This document shows, one piece after another, positions 38,166 to 47,459 of a stretch of DNA of 64,000 bases. The position numbers were made by a program, and so were the translations under genes. Location: contig CAMAPT010000010.1 of assembly GCA_945860225.1 (NCBI GenBank), positions 1-64,000 on the forward strand, in the 5' to 3' direction. Source of the stretch: Chitinophaga pinensis (GTDB lineage: Bacteria > Bacteroidota > Bacteroidia > B-17B0 > Aurantibacillaceae). The notes under the pieces were generated by a model, which saw nothing but the letters and a program-made list of their open reading frames with translations, made no database searches and was not told where the DNA came from. The number at the start of each line of letters is the position of its first letter. Position 1 is the first letter of the stretch.

Positions 38166-39401
38166 TTAGTTAAATGATAAAATCGTTTTTTTGATAATCG
38201 AGGCACATTCTAAAATTTGTTCCTTAGTAATAACTAGTGGAGGAGCAAATCGAATAATATCTCCGTGAGTAGGTTTGGCCAATAATCCGTTTTCAGCCAA
38301 TTTTAAACAAACATCCCAAGCGGTTATACCATCTTTTTCTTTAATAATAATCGCATTTAATAAACCTTTTCCTCTTACTAAAGTAATTCTATCAGATTGA
38401 ATTGCTCTTAATTCATTTCTTAGTAATTCTCCCAATTGTAGAGCGTTTTCTGCTAACTTTTCATCTAATACAACTTGTAAAGCCGTCATGGCAATTTTAC
38501 AGCCTAATGGATTTCCGCCGAATGTAGAACCATGTTGTCCGGGTTTGATGCATAACATGATATCATCATTGGCAAGCACAGCTGAAACTGGATACATACC
38601 CCCTGATAAAGCTTTGCCCAAAATTAACATGTCAGGTTTCACATTTTCATGGTCGCATGCTAACATTTTGCCGGTTCTGGCAATTCCGGTTTGAACTTCG
38701 TCTGCAATGAATAAAACATTGGCAGATTTGCACATTTCGGCACAGGTTTTTAAATACCCGTCATGTGGCACATAAACACCAGCTTCGCCTTGTATAGGTT
38801 CTACTAAAAAGCCTACCACACAATTGTCTTTTAATGCTTCTGCAAGAGCAGAAACATTATTATAAGGAATAGTAACATAACCAGGAGTAAAAGGTCCGAA
38901 ATTTTGGCGAGCATCAGGATCCGTACTAGCAGACACAATTGAAATAGTTCTGCCATGAAAATTTCCTTCACAAACGATAATTTTTGCTGAATTTTCAGGA
39001 ACACCTTTTTTTTCGTAACCCCATTTACGGGCAATTTTTAAAGCCGTTTCAACGCCCTCAGCGCCTGTATTCATTGGTAATACTTTATCGAATCCAAAAA
39101 CAGAAGTGATGAATTTTTCATATTCGCCTAACACATTATTGTGAAAGGCACGCGAAGTTAAAGCTAATTTTTGCGATTGTTCAATTAAGGTTTGTGTAAT
39201 TTTCGGATGACAATGTCCTTGATTAACGGCACTATACGCAGATAAAAAATCATAATATTGTTTACCATCAACATCCCATACAAACACACCTTGTCCTTTT
39301 TCTAAAACAACAGGTAAAGGGTGATAATTATGAGCGCCGTGCTTATCTTCTAGGTCAATTAATACTTGGGCTTTAGCTGACAGGTTCATTTCTGCAATCA
39401 T
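38166..39401 (-). CDS. rocD: Ornithine--oxo-acid transaminase
   Basis: 411 residues, a class III PLP aminotransferase. It converts ornithine plus 2-oxoglutarate to glutamate semialdehyde and glutamate in the cytoplasm. Family signatures are [60 protein letters not shown] with the PLP-pyridine Asp, and [11 protein letters not shown] with the Schiff-base Lys at residue 263, followed by [11 protein letters not shown]. The [17 protein letters not shown] block is characteristic of RocD rather than acetylornithine or GABA aminotransferases. Two ATGs (39401 and 39389) are possible starts. It stands alone; the product could feed the glutamate dehydrogenase encoded 8 kb away. Confidence 0.96.
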   Translation of the reverse strand: MIAEMNLSAKAQVLIDLEDKHGAHNYHPLPVVLEKGQGVFVWDVDGKQYYDFLSAYSAVNQGHCHPKITQTLIEQSQKLALTSRAFHNNVLGEYEKFITSVFGFDKVLPMNTGAEGVETALKIARKWGYEKKGVPENSAKIIVCEGNFHGRTISIVSASTDPDARQNFGPFTPGYVTIPYNNVSALAEALKDNCVVGFLVEPIQGEAGVYVPHDGYLKTCAEMCKSANVLFIADEVQTGIARTGKMLACDHENVKPDMLILGKALSGGMYPVSAVLANDDIMLCIKPGQHGSTFGGNPLGCKIAMTALQVVLDEKLAENALQLGELLRNELRAIQSDRITLVRGKGLLNAIIIKEKDGITAWDVCLKLAENGLLAKPTHGDIIRFAPPLVITKEQILECASIIKKTILSFN

Positions 39402-39425
39402 GATTTTAAATTTTGCCAGTAAATA

Positions 39426-39450
39426 TAGGCAAATAGGCTTAAATTGCCTA
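39426..39450. promoter_or_regulatory. Inverted repeat TAGGCAA...TTGCCTA upstream of rocD
   Basis: Perfect 7-bp arms with an 11-bp spacer, 24 bp upstream of the rocD start codon. It has the size of a dimeric regulator site, but nothing identifies the regulator. Confidence 0.3.
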
Positions 39451-39526
39451 ATCCAATTATCGTTAAATATAAAAAACCATTAACAAATTTTAACAAGCCA
39501 TCATTAACCGAAAGCCTTACCATTAC

Positions 39527-39534
39527 TAATTTTG
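39527..39534 (+). promoter_or_regulatory. -7 promoter box (TAATTTTG) of the moxR/bat operon
   Basis: Full match to TAnnTTTG, giving a leader of about 19 bases before the ATG at 39560. It is probably the main promoter for the whole eight-gene operon. Confidence 0.55.
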
Positions 39535-39559
39535 CAAGGCTTTTTATAAAAAAACATTT

Positions 39560-40552
39560 ATGGTAGTGGATATTAGAGAATTAAACGAACGAATTCAGAG
39601 AGAAAGTGCTTTTGTTGATGTATTAACATCGGAGATGGATAAAGTCATTATTGGTCAAAAGCACATGATTGAGCGCTTGTTGATAGGTTTATTAAGCAAT
39701 GGTCATATCTTGTTGGAGGGTGTTCCTGGTTTAGCAAAAACATTGGCTATCAATACTTTAGCAACATGTATTGACGCTAAGTTTAGTCGTATTCAGTTTA
39801 CTCCGGATTTATTACCGGCAGATTTGATTGGAACGATGATTTATAATCAAAAACAAGAGCAGTTTTCTATTCGTAAAGGTCCTATTTTTGCAAATTTTGT
39901 GTTAGCCGATGAAATTAATCGTGCGCCGGCAAAAGTTCAATCTGCTTTGCTTGAAGCCATGCAAGAAAAACAAGTGACTATAGGTGAAGAAACATTTAAA
40001 TTACCAAATCCTTTTTTGGTTTTAGCAACACAAAATCCCGTTGAGCAAGAGGGAACCTATCCTTTACCCGAAGCACAAATGGATCGTTTCATGTTAAAGG
40101 TGGTTATTACATACCCAACTAAAGAGGACGAACGCAGGGTTATAGCATCCAATATTTCACGTCAGGGAATGCCTAAAGCCAATATAGTTCTTAAACCCGA
40201 AGACATTTTAGCCGCTCGTAATGTTGTTAAGGATGTATACATGGATGAGAAAATAGAACGTTATATCGTAGATATTGTTTTTGCAACTCGTTTTCCTAAA
40301 GATTATAAGTTAGAAAAATTTGCTCCATTAATTTCTTATGGAGGTTCTCCAAGGGCTAGTATTAATTTAGCATTAGCCGCAAAGGCCTATGCGTTTATTA
40401 AACGAAGAGGTTATGTTATTCCGGAAGATGTTCGCGCAGTTTGCTTAGATGTTATGCGCCATCGTATAGGACTAACTTATGAAGCAGAAGCTGAAAATAT
40501 TACAACGGAACATATCATCAATGAATTATTGAACACTGTTGAAGTACCTTAA
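39560..40552 (+). CDS. MoxR-family AAA+ ATPase
   Basis: 330 residues. Walker A is GVPGLAKT, Walker B is FVLADEIN, and sensor-1 (LATQNP) and the conserved GTYPLPEAQMDRFM segment are present, so it should hydrolyse ATP. MoxR ATPases act as chaperones that insert cofactors or metals, or assemble complexes, with partner von Willebrand A proteins; here those partners are encoded in the same operon (DUF58, BatA, BatB). Cytoplasmic, with no membrane segment. First gene of the bat cluster, 56 bp before the DUF58 gene. Confidence 0.96.
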   Translation: MVVDIRELNERIQRESAFVDVLTSEMDKVIIGQKHMIERLLIGLLSNGHILLEGVPGLAKTLAINTLATCIDAKFSRIQFTPDLLPADLIGTMIYNQKQEQFSIRKGPIFANFVLADEINRAPAKVQSALLEAMQEKQVTIGEETFKLPNPFLVLATQNPVEQEGTYPLPEAQMDRFMLKVVITYPTKEDERRVIASNISRQGMPKANIVLKPEDILAARNVVKDVYMDEKIERYIVDIVFATRFPKDYKLEKFAPLISYGGSPRASINLALAAKAYAFIKRRGYVIPEDVRAVCLDVMRHRIGLTYEAEAENITTEHIINELLNTVEVP

Positions 40553-40608
40553 AATTTAAGAAATCAGATTTAAGAATCTTACATCTAAAATCATACATCT
40601 TAAATAAC

Positions 40609-41475
40609 ATGGAAACTGCCGAATTACTAAAAAAGGTAAGAAAAATAGAAATTAAAACCAAAGGGTTAAGTAATCAGATTTTTTCTGGTGAATATCACTC
40701 TGCTTTCAAAGGCCGAGGTATGGCTTTTAGTGAGGTAAGAGAATATACACCCGGAGATGATGTTAGAACGATTGATTGGAATGTGACGGCTAGATTGAGG
40801 ACTCCTTACGTAAAGGTATTTGAAGAGGAAAGAGAATTAAGTGTCGTTATTTTAGTTGATGTGAGTGCCAGTGGGCAGTTTGGAACTCACAAACAATTTA
40901 AGCAAGATTTAATAACTGAATTGTGTGCGGTAATTGCCTTTTCAGGCTCTCAAAATAACGATAAAATTGGTGTTATTTTTTTTAGCGATAAGATAGAAAA
41001 ATTTATACCTCCTAAGAAAGGAAAATCGCACATATTAAGAATTATCAGAGAGCTTATTAATATTGAGCCACAACAAAAAGGAACAAATATTCAGTTGGCG
41101 CTAAAATATTTAAATAATGTGATCAAAAAGAAAAGTATTTGCTTTTTGATTTCTGATTTTTATGACCAAAATTCGTATTCAGATGCTTTGAAAATTGCGA
41201 ATCGTAAACATGATATAGTTGCTTTACGAATCAATGATATTCATGAAAACATGTTGCCGGATGTGGGTTTAATAAAATTAAGAGATAACGAAACAGGACA
41301 ATTGATTTGGGTTGATACAAGCGATGCCGATTTTAGAAAACAAATGGAAATAAATCGTTTGAAATTTGAAGATGAAATCAAAGAGGTTTTTAATAAAAGT
41401 GGGGTAGATTTCGCAACTATTCATACGCATGAAGGCTATATTAAACCATTAATGAATTTATTTAAAAAAAGATAA
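40609..41475 (+). CDS. DUF58 protein with von Willebrand A-like domain
   Basis: 288 residues, soluble. It contains the DUF58 signature EYTPGDDVRTIDWNVTAR and a degenerate metal-ion site LVDVSASGQFG (the usual D-x-S-x-S is kept as DVSAS), then FLISDFYD and LRINDIHE typical of the fold. DUF58 proteins are the usual MoxR partner. The role in this operon is probably to link the ATPase to the membrane Bat proteins. No signal peptide or membrane segment. The 56-bp gap before it is a low-complexity stretch with two direct copies of ATTTAAGAA. Confidence 0.94.
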   Translation: METAELLKKVRKIEIKTKGLSNQIFSGEYHSAFKGRGMAFSEVREYTPGDDVRTIDWNVTARLRTPYVKVFEEERELSVVILVDVSASGQFGTHKQFKQDLITELCAVIAFSGSQNNDKIGVIFFSDKIEKFIPPKKGKSHILRIIRELINIEPQQKGTNIQLALKYLNNVIKKKSICFLISDFYDQNSYSDALKIANRKHDIVALRINDIHENMLPDVGLIKLRDNETGQLIWVDTSDADFRKQMEINRLKFEDEIKEVFNKSGVDFATIHTHEGYIKPLMNLFKKR

Positions 41476-41570
41476 TGAACACGAATCATCACGAATTTAT
41501 GAATCTATATAACATCAAATAGATCTTAAATAGATTGGTTTTGTAAATCCTAGTTATGATAAGTTGATAT

Positions 41571-42563
41571 ATGACATTAAAAAAACACATAGTATTTATC
41601 TTTTTTGTTTTGGCATGCATAGTTGCTAAAGCTCAAAATCAAGTTGAAACTCATGCCATTATTGATTCGAGCTCTATACGTATTGGAGCGCAAACCAAAC
41701 TAAATATTTATTTAAATTACGATGTGTCGGTTCATAAAAAACTAGATATCACTTGGCCGATTATTGAGGATACTTTGAAAAAAGGGGTAGAAGTAGTGAG
41801 TATTTCAAAAATAGATACAATTATTCCTGACAAAAATCAACCAAATTCAATTCGCCAACATTTGCAACTTACCATTACCTCATTTGATTCGGGGTCGTAC
41901 CTTATTCCTCCATTTAAGTTTGTGCTTAATCATGACACGGCTAATCCTTTATATACAGAACCATTGCAGTTATTAGTCAATACAATAGCAACGGATACGG
42001 CATTAGTAAAAATTAAAGAGATTAAACCTATTTATGATGAGCCATTTGATTGGAGGTGGTATTTACCTTATGTGTATATTGGATTAGCAATTTTGGCTAT
42101 ACTTTTTGTATGTATTGTTTTGTTCAAGAAATTCTACAAGAAAAAAACACAAGAGGTCATTATTGAAAAACCAAGAATTCCGGCTCATCTATTAGCATTA
42201 GAAACATTAGAGAAAATAAAACAGGAAGCTATTTGGAAAGATAACAAGACTAAAGAATATTATTCATCTATTGCCGATACAGTTCGCTTATATATCGAAG
42301 AACGTTTTGGTATCAACGCTTTAGAATTAACTTCTGATGAAATTATTAGAATATTTAAATCACAAATTGTAGATGCTGAAAGTAAATCAAAATTAACTCA
42401 AATATTAACGCTAGCAGACTTTGTGAAATTTGCCAAACAAATACCAATTGAAGCAGAACACACATTAACTTTAAATAATGCATTTGATTTTGTGAAAGGA
42501 ACACTACGGGAAGAAAATACTCACCCTAACTCACTCGAAGGCGAGTTAAATAATCTCAACTAG
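41571..42563 (+). CDS. BatD-like/DUF4381-like membrane-anchored protein of the bat cluster
   Basis: 330 residues. Signal peptide 1-21 (ending VAKAQ), a periplasmic Ig/BatD-like N-terminal part (about 22-155), one transmembrane helix (about 165-188, YLPYVYIGLAILAILFVCIVLF) and a cytoplasmic helical domain with IADTVRLYIEERFGINALE, the signature of DUF4381-type C-termini. Its place between DUF58 and BatA is the usual one for this type of gene. The C-terminal residues from about 317 on (THPNSLEGELNN) are encoded by a palindromic repeat element, so the native end may have been replaced or extended. Confidence 0.85.
   Translation: MTLKKHIVFIFFVLACIVAKAQNQVETHAIIDSSSIRIGAQTKLNIYLNYDVSVHKKLDITWPIIEDTLKKGVEVVSISKIDTIIPDKNQPNSIRQHLQLTITSFDSGSYLIPPFKFVLNHDTANPLYTEPLQLLVNTIATDTALVKIKEIKPIYDEPFDWRWYLPYVYIGLAILAILFVCIVLFKKFYKKKTQEVIIEKPRIPAHLLALETLEKIKQEAIWKDNKTKEYYSSIADTVRLYIEERFGINALELTSDEIIRIFKSQIVDAESKSKLTQILTLADFVKFAKQIPIEAEHTLTLNNAFDFVKGTLREENTHPNSLEGELNNLN
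42520..42550. repeat. REP-like palindromic element, copy 1, overlapping the 3' end of the BatD-like gene
   Basis: It reads CTCACCC, then TAACTC and GAGTTA arms and the inner pair CTCG/CGAG. Orientation is opposite to the other two copies. It supplies the last codons of the gene and is related in layout (CTCACCC block plus hairpin) to the element inside batD. Confidence 0.55.
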
Positions 42564-42628
42564 ACAAGTAATACAATAATAAAAAACATTGATTAATATA
42601 AACTACCATATTTTAAATTTAACTAATT

Positions 42629-42660
42629 CCCTTTCTTTCGAAGAGGGGTAGGGACAGCTC
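42629..42660. repeat. REP-like palindromic element, copy 2, upstream of batA
   Basis: CCCTTTCTTTCGAAGAGGGG followed by TAGGGAC, in the same orientation and with the same CCCTTTC start as the copy in batD. It ends 3 bp before the batA start codon and pairs in inverted orientation with copy 1 across about 80 bp. Confidence 0.55.
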
Positions 42661-42663
42661 ATT

Positions 42664-43674
42664 ATGTATTCATATTTTAACGATATACAATTTGCAGAAA
42701 GACATTGGTTTTGGTTATTTTTAATCATACCTGTATTGGTAGCGTGGTATATTTATAAGCTAAAAACATACGAAGGAGAAATACATTATTCTTCATTCAA
42801 AATTATAAAAGGAATCAAACCTTCTCTTAAAGCTAAATTTAGGCATAGTGTTTTTGTTTTACGATTGTTAACCCTTTCATTTATTATTTTAGCAATTGCC
42901 CGCCCTCAATCTCGCAGTAGTTGGAAAGATGTGAAAACAGAAGGAATAGATATTGTAGTTAGTTTAGATGTCTCTTTATCTATGTTAGCTAAAGATTTTA
43001 AACCAAACCGTTTAGAGGTAGCAAAACAGGTTTTGGCCGATTTTATTGATGCTCGTCCAAATGATAAAATTGGATTAGTGGTTTTTGGTGGCGAAGCTTT
43101 TACACAATGTCCTTTAACAACCGATCATAAAATTATTAAAAACATGTTTGCCGATATTAATGCAGGCATGCTTGATCAAGGAACTGCCATAGGTTTAGGA
43201 TTAGCAGATGGTGTGGCGCGTGTAAAGGATAGTAAAGCTAAAAGTAAGGTTGTGATTCTTATTTCTGATGGTGTGAATAACGTTGGAGAAATAGCACCTC
43301 TAACAGCGGCTGAGATAGCCAAAACTTTTGGTGTACGCGTGTATTGTATTGGGGTTGGAAGTAAAGGTAAAGCCTTGCAGCCAGTTGCTTTATATCCAAA
43401 CGGTGAAATGGAATATGATTATGTAGATGTGGATATCGATGATGCAACAATGACCGAAATCAGTAACATGACCGGTGGAAAATATTTTAGAGCTACTGAT
43501 AGAGAAAGTTTGGAAAATACTTATAAGGAAATTGATAAGCTTGAAAAGACAATCATCAGTGAAAAAAGTTTCACCAATAAAGCCGAACATTTCTTGCCAT
43601 TAGCCTTAGTAGCTGCCATTTGTTTACTATTAGAATTTTTATTAAAACGATTTGTATTTAAGGCTTTACCATAA
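42664..43674 (+). CDS. batA: BatA, von Willebrand A-domain membrane protein
   Basis: 336 residues: an N-terminal membrane segment pair (about 15-30 and 58-80), a VWA domain (about 90-300) with the metal-ion motif DVSLSMLA, threonine in TTDHK and ILISDGVN, and a C-terminal helix (about 310-330). Start at the ATG 42664; the stop overlaps the next start by one base (TAATG), so batA and batB are coupled. Bat proteins were named for aerotolerance in Bacteroides fragilis; their molecular action is still unclear. Confidence 0.94.
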   Translation: MYSYFNDIQFAERHWFWLFLIIPVLVAWYIYKLKTYEGEIHYSSFKIIKGIKPSLKAKFRHSVFVLRLLTLSFIILAIARPQSRSSWKDVKTEGIDIVVSLDVSLSMLAKDFKPNRLEVAKQVLADFIDARPNDKIGLVVFGGEAFTQCPLTTDHKIIKNMFADINAGMLDQGTAIGLGLADGVARVKDSKAKSKVVILISDGVNNVGEIAPLTAAEIAKTFGVRVYCIGVGSKGKALQPVALYPNGEMEYDYVDVDIDDATMTEISNMTGGKYFRATDRESLENTYKEIDKLEKTIISEKSFTNKAEHFLPLALVAAICLLLEFLLKRFVFKALP

Positions 43675-44723
43675 TGTTTAAATTTGAGAATGACATATTT
43701 TTTTATGCTTTTGTAATTATTCCGGTCTGCATCGTTATTTATATGTGGTATCTTCTTTCTTACAAAAAGAAAATGAAAAAACTTGGACAAATAGAGCTGA
43801 TTGCTCAATTAATGCCCGAAGTTTCTTCAGCCAAGAAAACCACTAAATTTATTTTGTATTTGATTGGGTTTTCATTTCTGATTTTAGGTATCTGTAATTT
43901 ACAAACAGGCTCCAAATTAAAAGATGTAAAGCGTGAAGGAGCAGATATTATGGTTTGCTTAGATGTATCAAACAGTATGTTGGCAGAAGATTTGTCTCCC
44001 AATCGTTTGGAAAGAGCAAAAATGGCCATTGAAAATATGGTAGATAAATTACAAGGAGATAGATTGGGTATCATTGTTTTTGCCGGAGAGGCTTATGTTC
44101 AACTACCCATTACAACCGATTATAGTTCTGCCAAATTATTTTTAGAAAGCATAAATACTAAAATAGTTCCTGTTCAGGGAACAAACATAGCTGATGCTAT
44201 TAATAAAGCCGTTGAAAGTTTTGGTAAAGATGACGGGAAAAATAAGGCTATTGTCGTTATTACAGATGGAGAAAATAACGAAGAAGCTTCATCAAGTGCA
44301 ATTGAAGCCGCCGAGGAAGCAGAAAAAAAAGACATTGTCATTCATACAATAGGAGTAGGCTCAGAATCTGGAGTTCCAATACCAAATGTTGTTGATGGAA
44401 TCGTGAGCGGATATAAAAAAGATAATTCAGGAAATACCATTGTAACTAAGTTAGACTCTAAAATTTTACAAGATATCGCCGCTAAAAGTAACGGTGTATA
44501 TGTGCAGGCATCAAACACAGATATTGGACTAGATGTCATCTTATCTAAAATATCTGAGTTAGACAAAAAACAATTGGATAGTAAAATGTTTACCGATTAT
44601 GAAGATCAGTTTCAATGGTTTTTGGGAGCGGCTTTATTGTTTTTAGTCGCAGAAACATTGATATCAGAAAGGACGAGCAAATTGTGGAAAAAAATGAATT
44701 TATTCAATAATGCAAACATTTAA
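43674..44723 (+). CDS. batB: BatB, von Willebrand A-domain membrane protein
   Basis: 349 residues: two N-terminal membrane segments (about 8-25 and 55-75), a VWA domain with DVSNSMLAEDLSPNRLERAK as the metal-ion site, TTDY and VITDGENNE, and a C-terminal helix (about 318-338, FLGAALLFLVAETLI). It is a clear paralogue of BatA, with similar PNRLExAK segments in both. Overlaps batA by 1 bp and batC by 14 bp. Confidence 0.94.
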   Translation: MFKFENDIFFYAFVIIPVCIVIYMWYLLSYKKKMKKLGQIELIAQLMPEVSSAKKTTKFILYLIGFSFLILGICNLQTGSKLKDVKREGADIMVCLDVSNSMLAEDLSPNRLERAKMAIENMVDKLQGDRLGIIVFAGEAYVQLPITTDYSSAKLFLESINTKIVPVQGTNIADAINKAVESFGKDDGKNKAIVVITDGENNEEASSSAIEAAEEAEKKDIVIHTIGVGSESGVPIPNVVDGIVSGYKKDNSGNTIVTKLDSKILQDIAAKSNGVYVQASNTDIGLDVILSKISELDKKQLDSKMFTDYEDQFQWFLGAALLFLVAETLISERTSKLWKKMNLFNNANI

Positions 44724-45468
44724 AAAATATTACCTTATAAGTTTAGTTTTGGTATTGCTACCGTTATGTACTTTGGCGCAACAAGAAAAAATAATGTTGC
44801 GCAAAGGAAATGATGCGTATAAAAATTCAAGCCCATTTGAGGCTGCTAACTATTATAAAAAATCATTACAAGAGAAGGGAGATTACCATAAGGCAAATTT
44901 TAATTTAGGAAACGCTTATTATAAAACTGCTGAATTAATTAAAACTGGTAAACTTCCTTCACCTGACAAGAGTATGACGCCAGATTCTGCAGCTAATATC
45001 ATTTACAATCAGGCAGCCGAACAATTTGAAATTGTAGCAAAATCAATTTCAAATGCTGACACGATTCAAAAAGCTTGGCATAATTACGGGAACTCTAAAC
45101 TTATGCAAAAAAATTATGAAGATGCCATACTTGGATATAAGAAATCTTTGAGGTTGAATCCAAATGACGAGGATACGCGTTATAATTTAGCGTATGCTCA
45201 AAAAAAACTAGCCGAACAGAAGAAAAATCAGCAAAATAAAGACAATAAACAAAATCAGGATCAGCAAAAAGATCAGCAACAAAAAAAAGATCAGCAAGAA
45301 AACAAAGACAAAGAGAATCAACAAAAGCAAGAACAGCAACCTCAAATGAGTAAAGAACAAGCTGAAAAAATGCTAAATGCTCTTAAAAATGAAGAGAAGA
45401 AACTACAAGCCCTCAGAAAGAAAAAAGGTGAACCCGGGCAAAAAGTTAAAATAGAAAAAGATTGGTAA
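44710..45468 (+). CDS. batC: BatC, secreted TPR protein with Gln/Lys-rich linker
   Basis: 252 residues: a signal peptide (about 1-23, ending LAQ), two to three TPR units (about 30-165, with YHKANFNLGNAYYKT and DAILGYKKSLRLNPND), then a Gln/Lys/Asp-rich low-complexity stretch (about 172-212) and a helical tail with KMLNALKNEEKKLQ. The order is that of BatC. The DNA under the linker is AAAGATCAGCAA-like repeat sequence, prone to slippage. Confidence 0.9.
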   Translation: MQTFKKYYLISLVLVLLPLCTLAQQEKIMLRKGNDAYKNSSPFEAANYYKKSLQEKGDYHKANFNLGNAYYKTAELIKTGKLPSPDKSMTPDSAANIIYNQAAEQFEIVAKSISNADTIQKAWHNYGNSKLMQKNYEDAILGYKKSLRLNPNDEDTRYNLAYAQKKLAEQKKNQQNKDNKQNQDQQKDQQQKKDQQENKDKENQQKQEQQPQMSKEQAEKMLNALKNEEKKLQALRKKKGEPGQKVKIEKDW

Positions 45469-45513
45469 TAATACACCTTTGCCTCCCAAATGCGGAGGAT
45501 ATTTAAATTAAAA

Positions 45514-47391
45514 ATGAAAATAAATAAATATATAGCTACTCGTTTTACGACCCTTTCCTTTGGAGAAGGGCTGGGGGTGAGGCTGTTCTTACTCCTTTTA
45601 TTCATCAGCTCGTCGGTACTTGGTCAAAACCCTGCGTTCTTTGCACAAGTTAGTAAAACAAAACCGGCTGTTGGAGAAACATTTCAAGTGTCGTTTACTC
45701 TTAATGGAAGTGGTAGCAATTTAACATACCCCAATTTAAATGATTTCGACGTGTATTCTGGTCCTAATCAAAGTCAAAGTATTAGCATGGTTAATGGAAA
45801 TATTTCACAATCCACGACCATTTCCTTTTTATTAGCTCCAAAAAAAGAAGGTAAATTCACAATTGGAGCTGCGACTGTTATTTCAGGTAATCAAAAGTTA
45901 GAAACAAAACCTATTATTATTGACGCAGTTAGGGGGAATCCTCAACAAAATAATAATGCATCAGCAGCAGGTAATCAATCATACCAAAATCAGGAAAAAA
46001 GTAATAACAATGGTGAAATTAGTAGTGATGAATTATTTGTAAAAACATTTTTAAGTAAAACCAAATGCTACTTAGGCGAACAAATAACATTAACACAAAA
46101 AGTTTACTCAAAGGTTGATTTAAGAGGATTTCAAAATGTAAAATTTCCACCTTACAACGGTTTTTGGTCGCAACAAGAAAATGGTAATCAACAAATTAAT
46201 TTAAAACAGGAAAATGTTAATGGTGTAATGTATTATGTGGCCGATTATAACAAGGTATTTTTATTTCCTCAACGCGTGGGTTCTATAACAATAGAGCCGG
46301 TAGAATTAGATTGCATCGTTCGTAAACAAACCAAACGACAACCTCGGAATATTTTTGAGCAATTTTTCGGTGCAGGAGGCTACGAAGATATAGTAGTAAA
46401 ATTAAAGAGTAAACCAGTAAAAGTAGATGTGATTGAATTACCTAGCCAAAATAAACCAAAAAATTTTACTGGTGCAGTAGGAAGCTATTCATATAAAGTA
46501 GAACTTGACAAGAATAGAGTAAAGGCAAATGAAGCAATTAATTTAAAAATTTCCATTACAGGTAAAGGTAATGTTAAATTAGTAGAACCTTTACAATTAA
46601 ATTTACCTGAGAGTTTTGAAACGTATGATCCAAAAATTAACGAATCAATAAAAACAGTAGGAACGGTGAGTGGAAGTAAAACATTTGATTACCTGATTAT
46701 TCCGAGGGAGAAAGGTGAATTTGTTTTGAATGAGTTGAATTTTAGTTATTTTGATGCTGATAAGAAACAATACGTAACCATTCCTTCTCCAGATATTACA
46801 CTAACTGTTTTAGAAGGGGATGCTAATTCTGCTCAAATAGTAACTCAAGCCAAAAAAGAAATTAAAGAAGCTGATAATGACATTCGTTATATTAAAACAG
46901 GAAATTTAAATCTACAAAAGAAACAGGATGATTTCTTTTCTTCATTTAATCATTATCTGTTATTAATAGTTCCGTTTTTAATTTTTATTGCCAGTTTATA
47001 TATTGTCAAACAAAATCAAAAAGTTAATAGTGATGTTTTAATTGTCAAACAACGCAAGGCTGCTAAAATTGCTAAAAAGCAATTAGCTGTTGCTGAAAAA
47101 CACATGCAAGTTGGTGATAAGGATTTATTTTTTACAGAAATATTAAATTCATTAAATAAATATGTTGGAGATAAGTTTTTTATTCCAATTGTAGATTTAT
47201 CAAAAGATAAAATAACAGAGATTTTGTTAAATAATCATGTGAGTCAGGAAACTATGCAGCATGTCATTAAACTATTAAATACATGTGAATTTGCAAAATA
47301 TGCGCCAAGTGCAGTGACTGATAATTTGCAGGAAGTTTATCAAGAAGCCGTTGATTTAATTTCGCAAATTGAAAATCAAATAAAAAAGTAA
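45514..47391 (+). CDS. batD: BatD, membrane-anchored Ig-like protein
   Basis: 625 residues from the ATG at 45514, which follows an A-rich stretch; an in-frame ATG at 45490 would add eight residues and lies inside a small hairpin. The protein has a signal peptide, repeated Ig-like domains (about 40-435, with KTFLSKTKCYLGEQITLTQK and GSYSYKVELDKNRVKANEAI), a transmembrane helix (about 478-500) and a cytoplasmic helical tail. The signal peptide contains TLSFGEGLGVR, the translation of a REP-like element, placed between the basic start and the hydrophobic core. The frame remains open, so the element has been tolerated. Confidence 0.9.
   Translation: MKINKYIATRFTTLSFGEGLGVRLFLLLLFISSSVLGQNPAFFAQVSKTKPAVGETFQVSFTLNGSGSNLTYPNLNDFDVYSGPNQSQSISMVNGNISQSTTISFLLAPKKEGKFTIGAATVISGNQKLETKPIIIDAVRGNPQQNNNASAAGNQSYQNQEKSNNNGEISSDELFVKTFLSKTKCYLGEQITLTQKVYSKVDLRGFQNVKFPPYNGFWSQQENGNQQINLKQENVNGVMYYVADYNKVFLFPQRVGSITIEPVELDCIVRKQTKRQPRNIFEQFFGAGGYEDIVVKLKSKPVKVDVIELPSQNKPKNFTGAVGSYSYKVELDKNRVKANEAINLKISITGKGNVKLVEPLQLNLPESFETYDPKINESIKTVGTVSGSKTFDYLIIPREKGEFVLNELNFSYFDADKKQYVTIPSPDITLTVLEGDANSAQIVTQAKKEIKEADNDIRYIKTGNLNLQKKQDDFFSSFNHYLLLIVPFLIFIASLYIVKQNQKVNSDVLIVKQRKAAKIAKKQLAVAEKHMQVGDKDLFFTEILNSLNKYVGDKFFIPIVDLSKDKITEILLNNHVSQETMQHVIKLLNTCEFAKYAPSAVTDNLQEVYQEAVDLISQIENQIKK
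45551..45582. repeat. REP-like palindromic element, copy 3, inside the signal-peptide region of batD
   Basis: CCCTTTCC, then GGAGAAGGG closing an imperfect hairpin, followed by CTGGGGGTGAGG. It is read in frame by batD as the LSFGEGLGVR-type peptide that marks such elements when they fall inside genes in this phylum. Confidence 0.65.
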
Positions 47392-47459
47392 ATTGAAAAA
47401 TGATACAATTTGATAAATTTTCAAACCTCTATCTCTTTATTTTACTAATAGTAAAAAAA

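Noticed and set aside
41476-41570. Possible small RNA or repeat (two ACGAAT copies) in the bat operon gap
   Set aside because: Too short and low in complexity; no stable fold or second copy found in the window.
43521-43808. 95-codon antisense frame across the batA/batB junction
   Set aside because: Opposite strand of two overlapping, clearly recognised genes.
45230-45340. AAAGATCAGCAA-like repeats that look like a microsatellite
   Set aside because: They encode the Gln/Lys-rich linker of BatC in frame; there is no sign of frame disruption.
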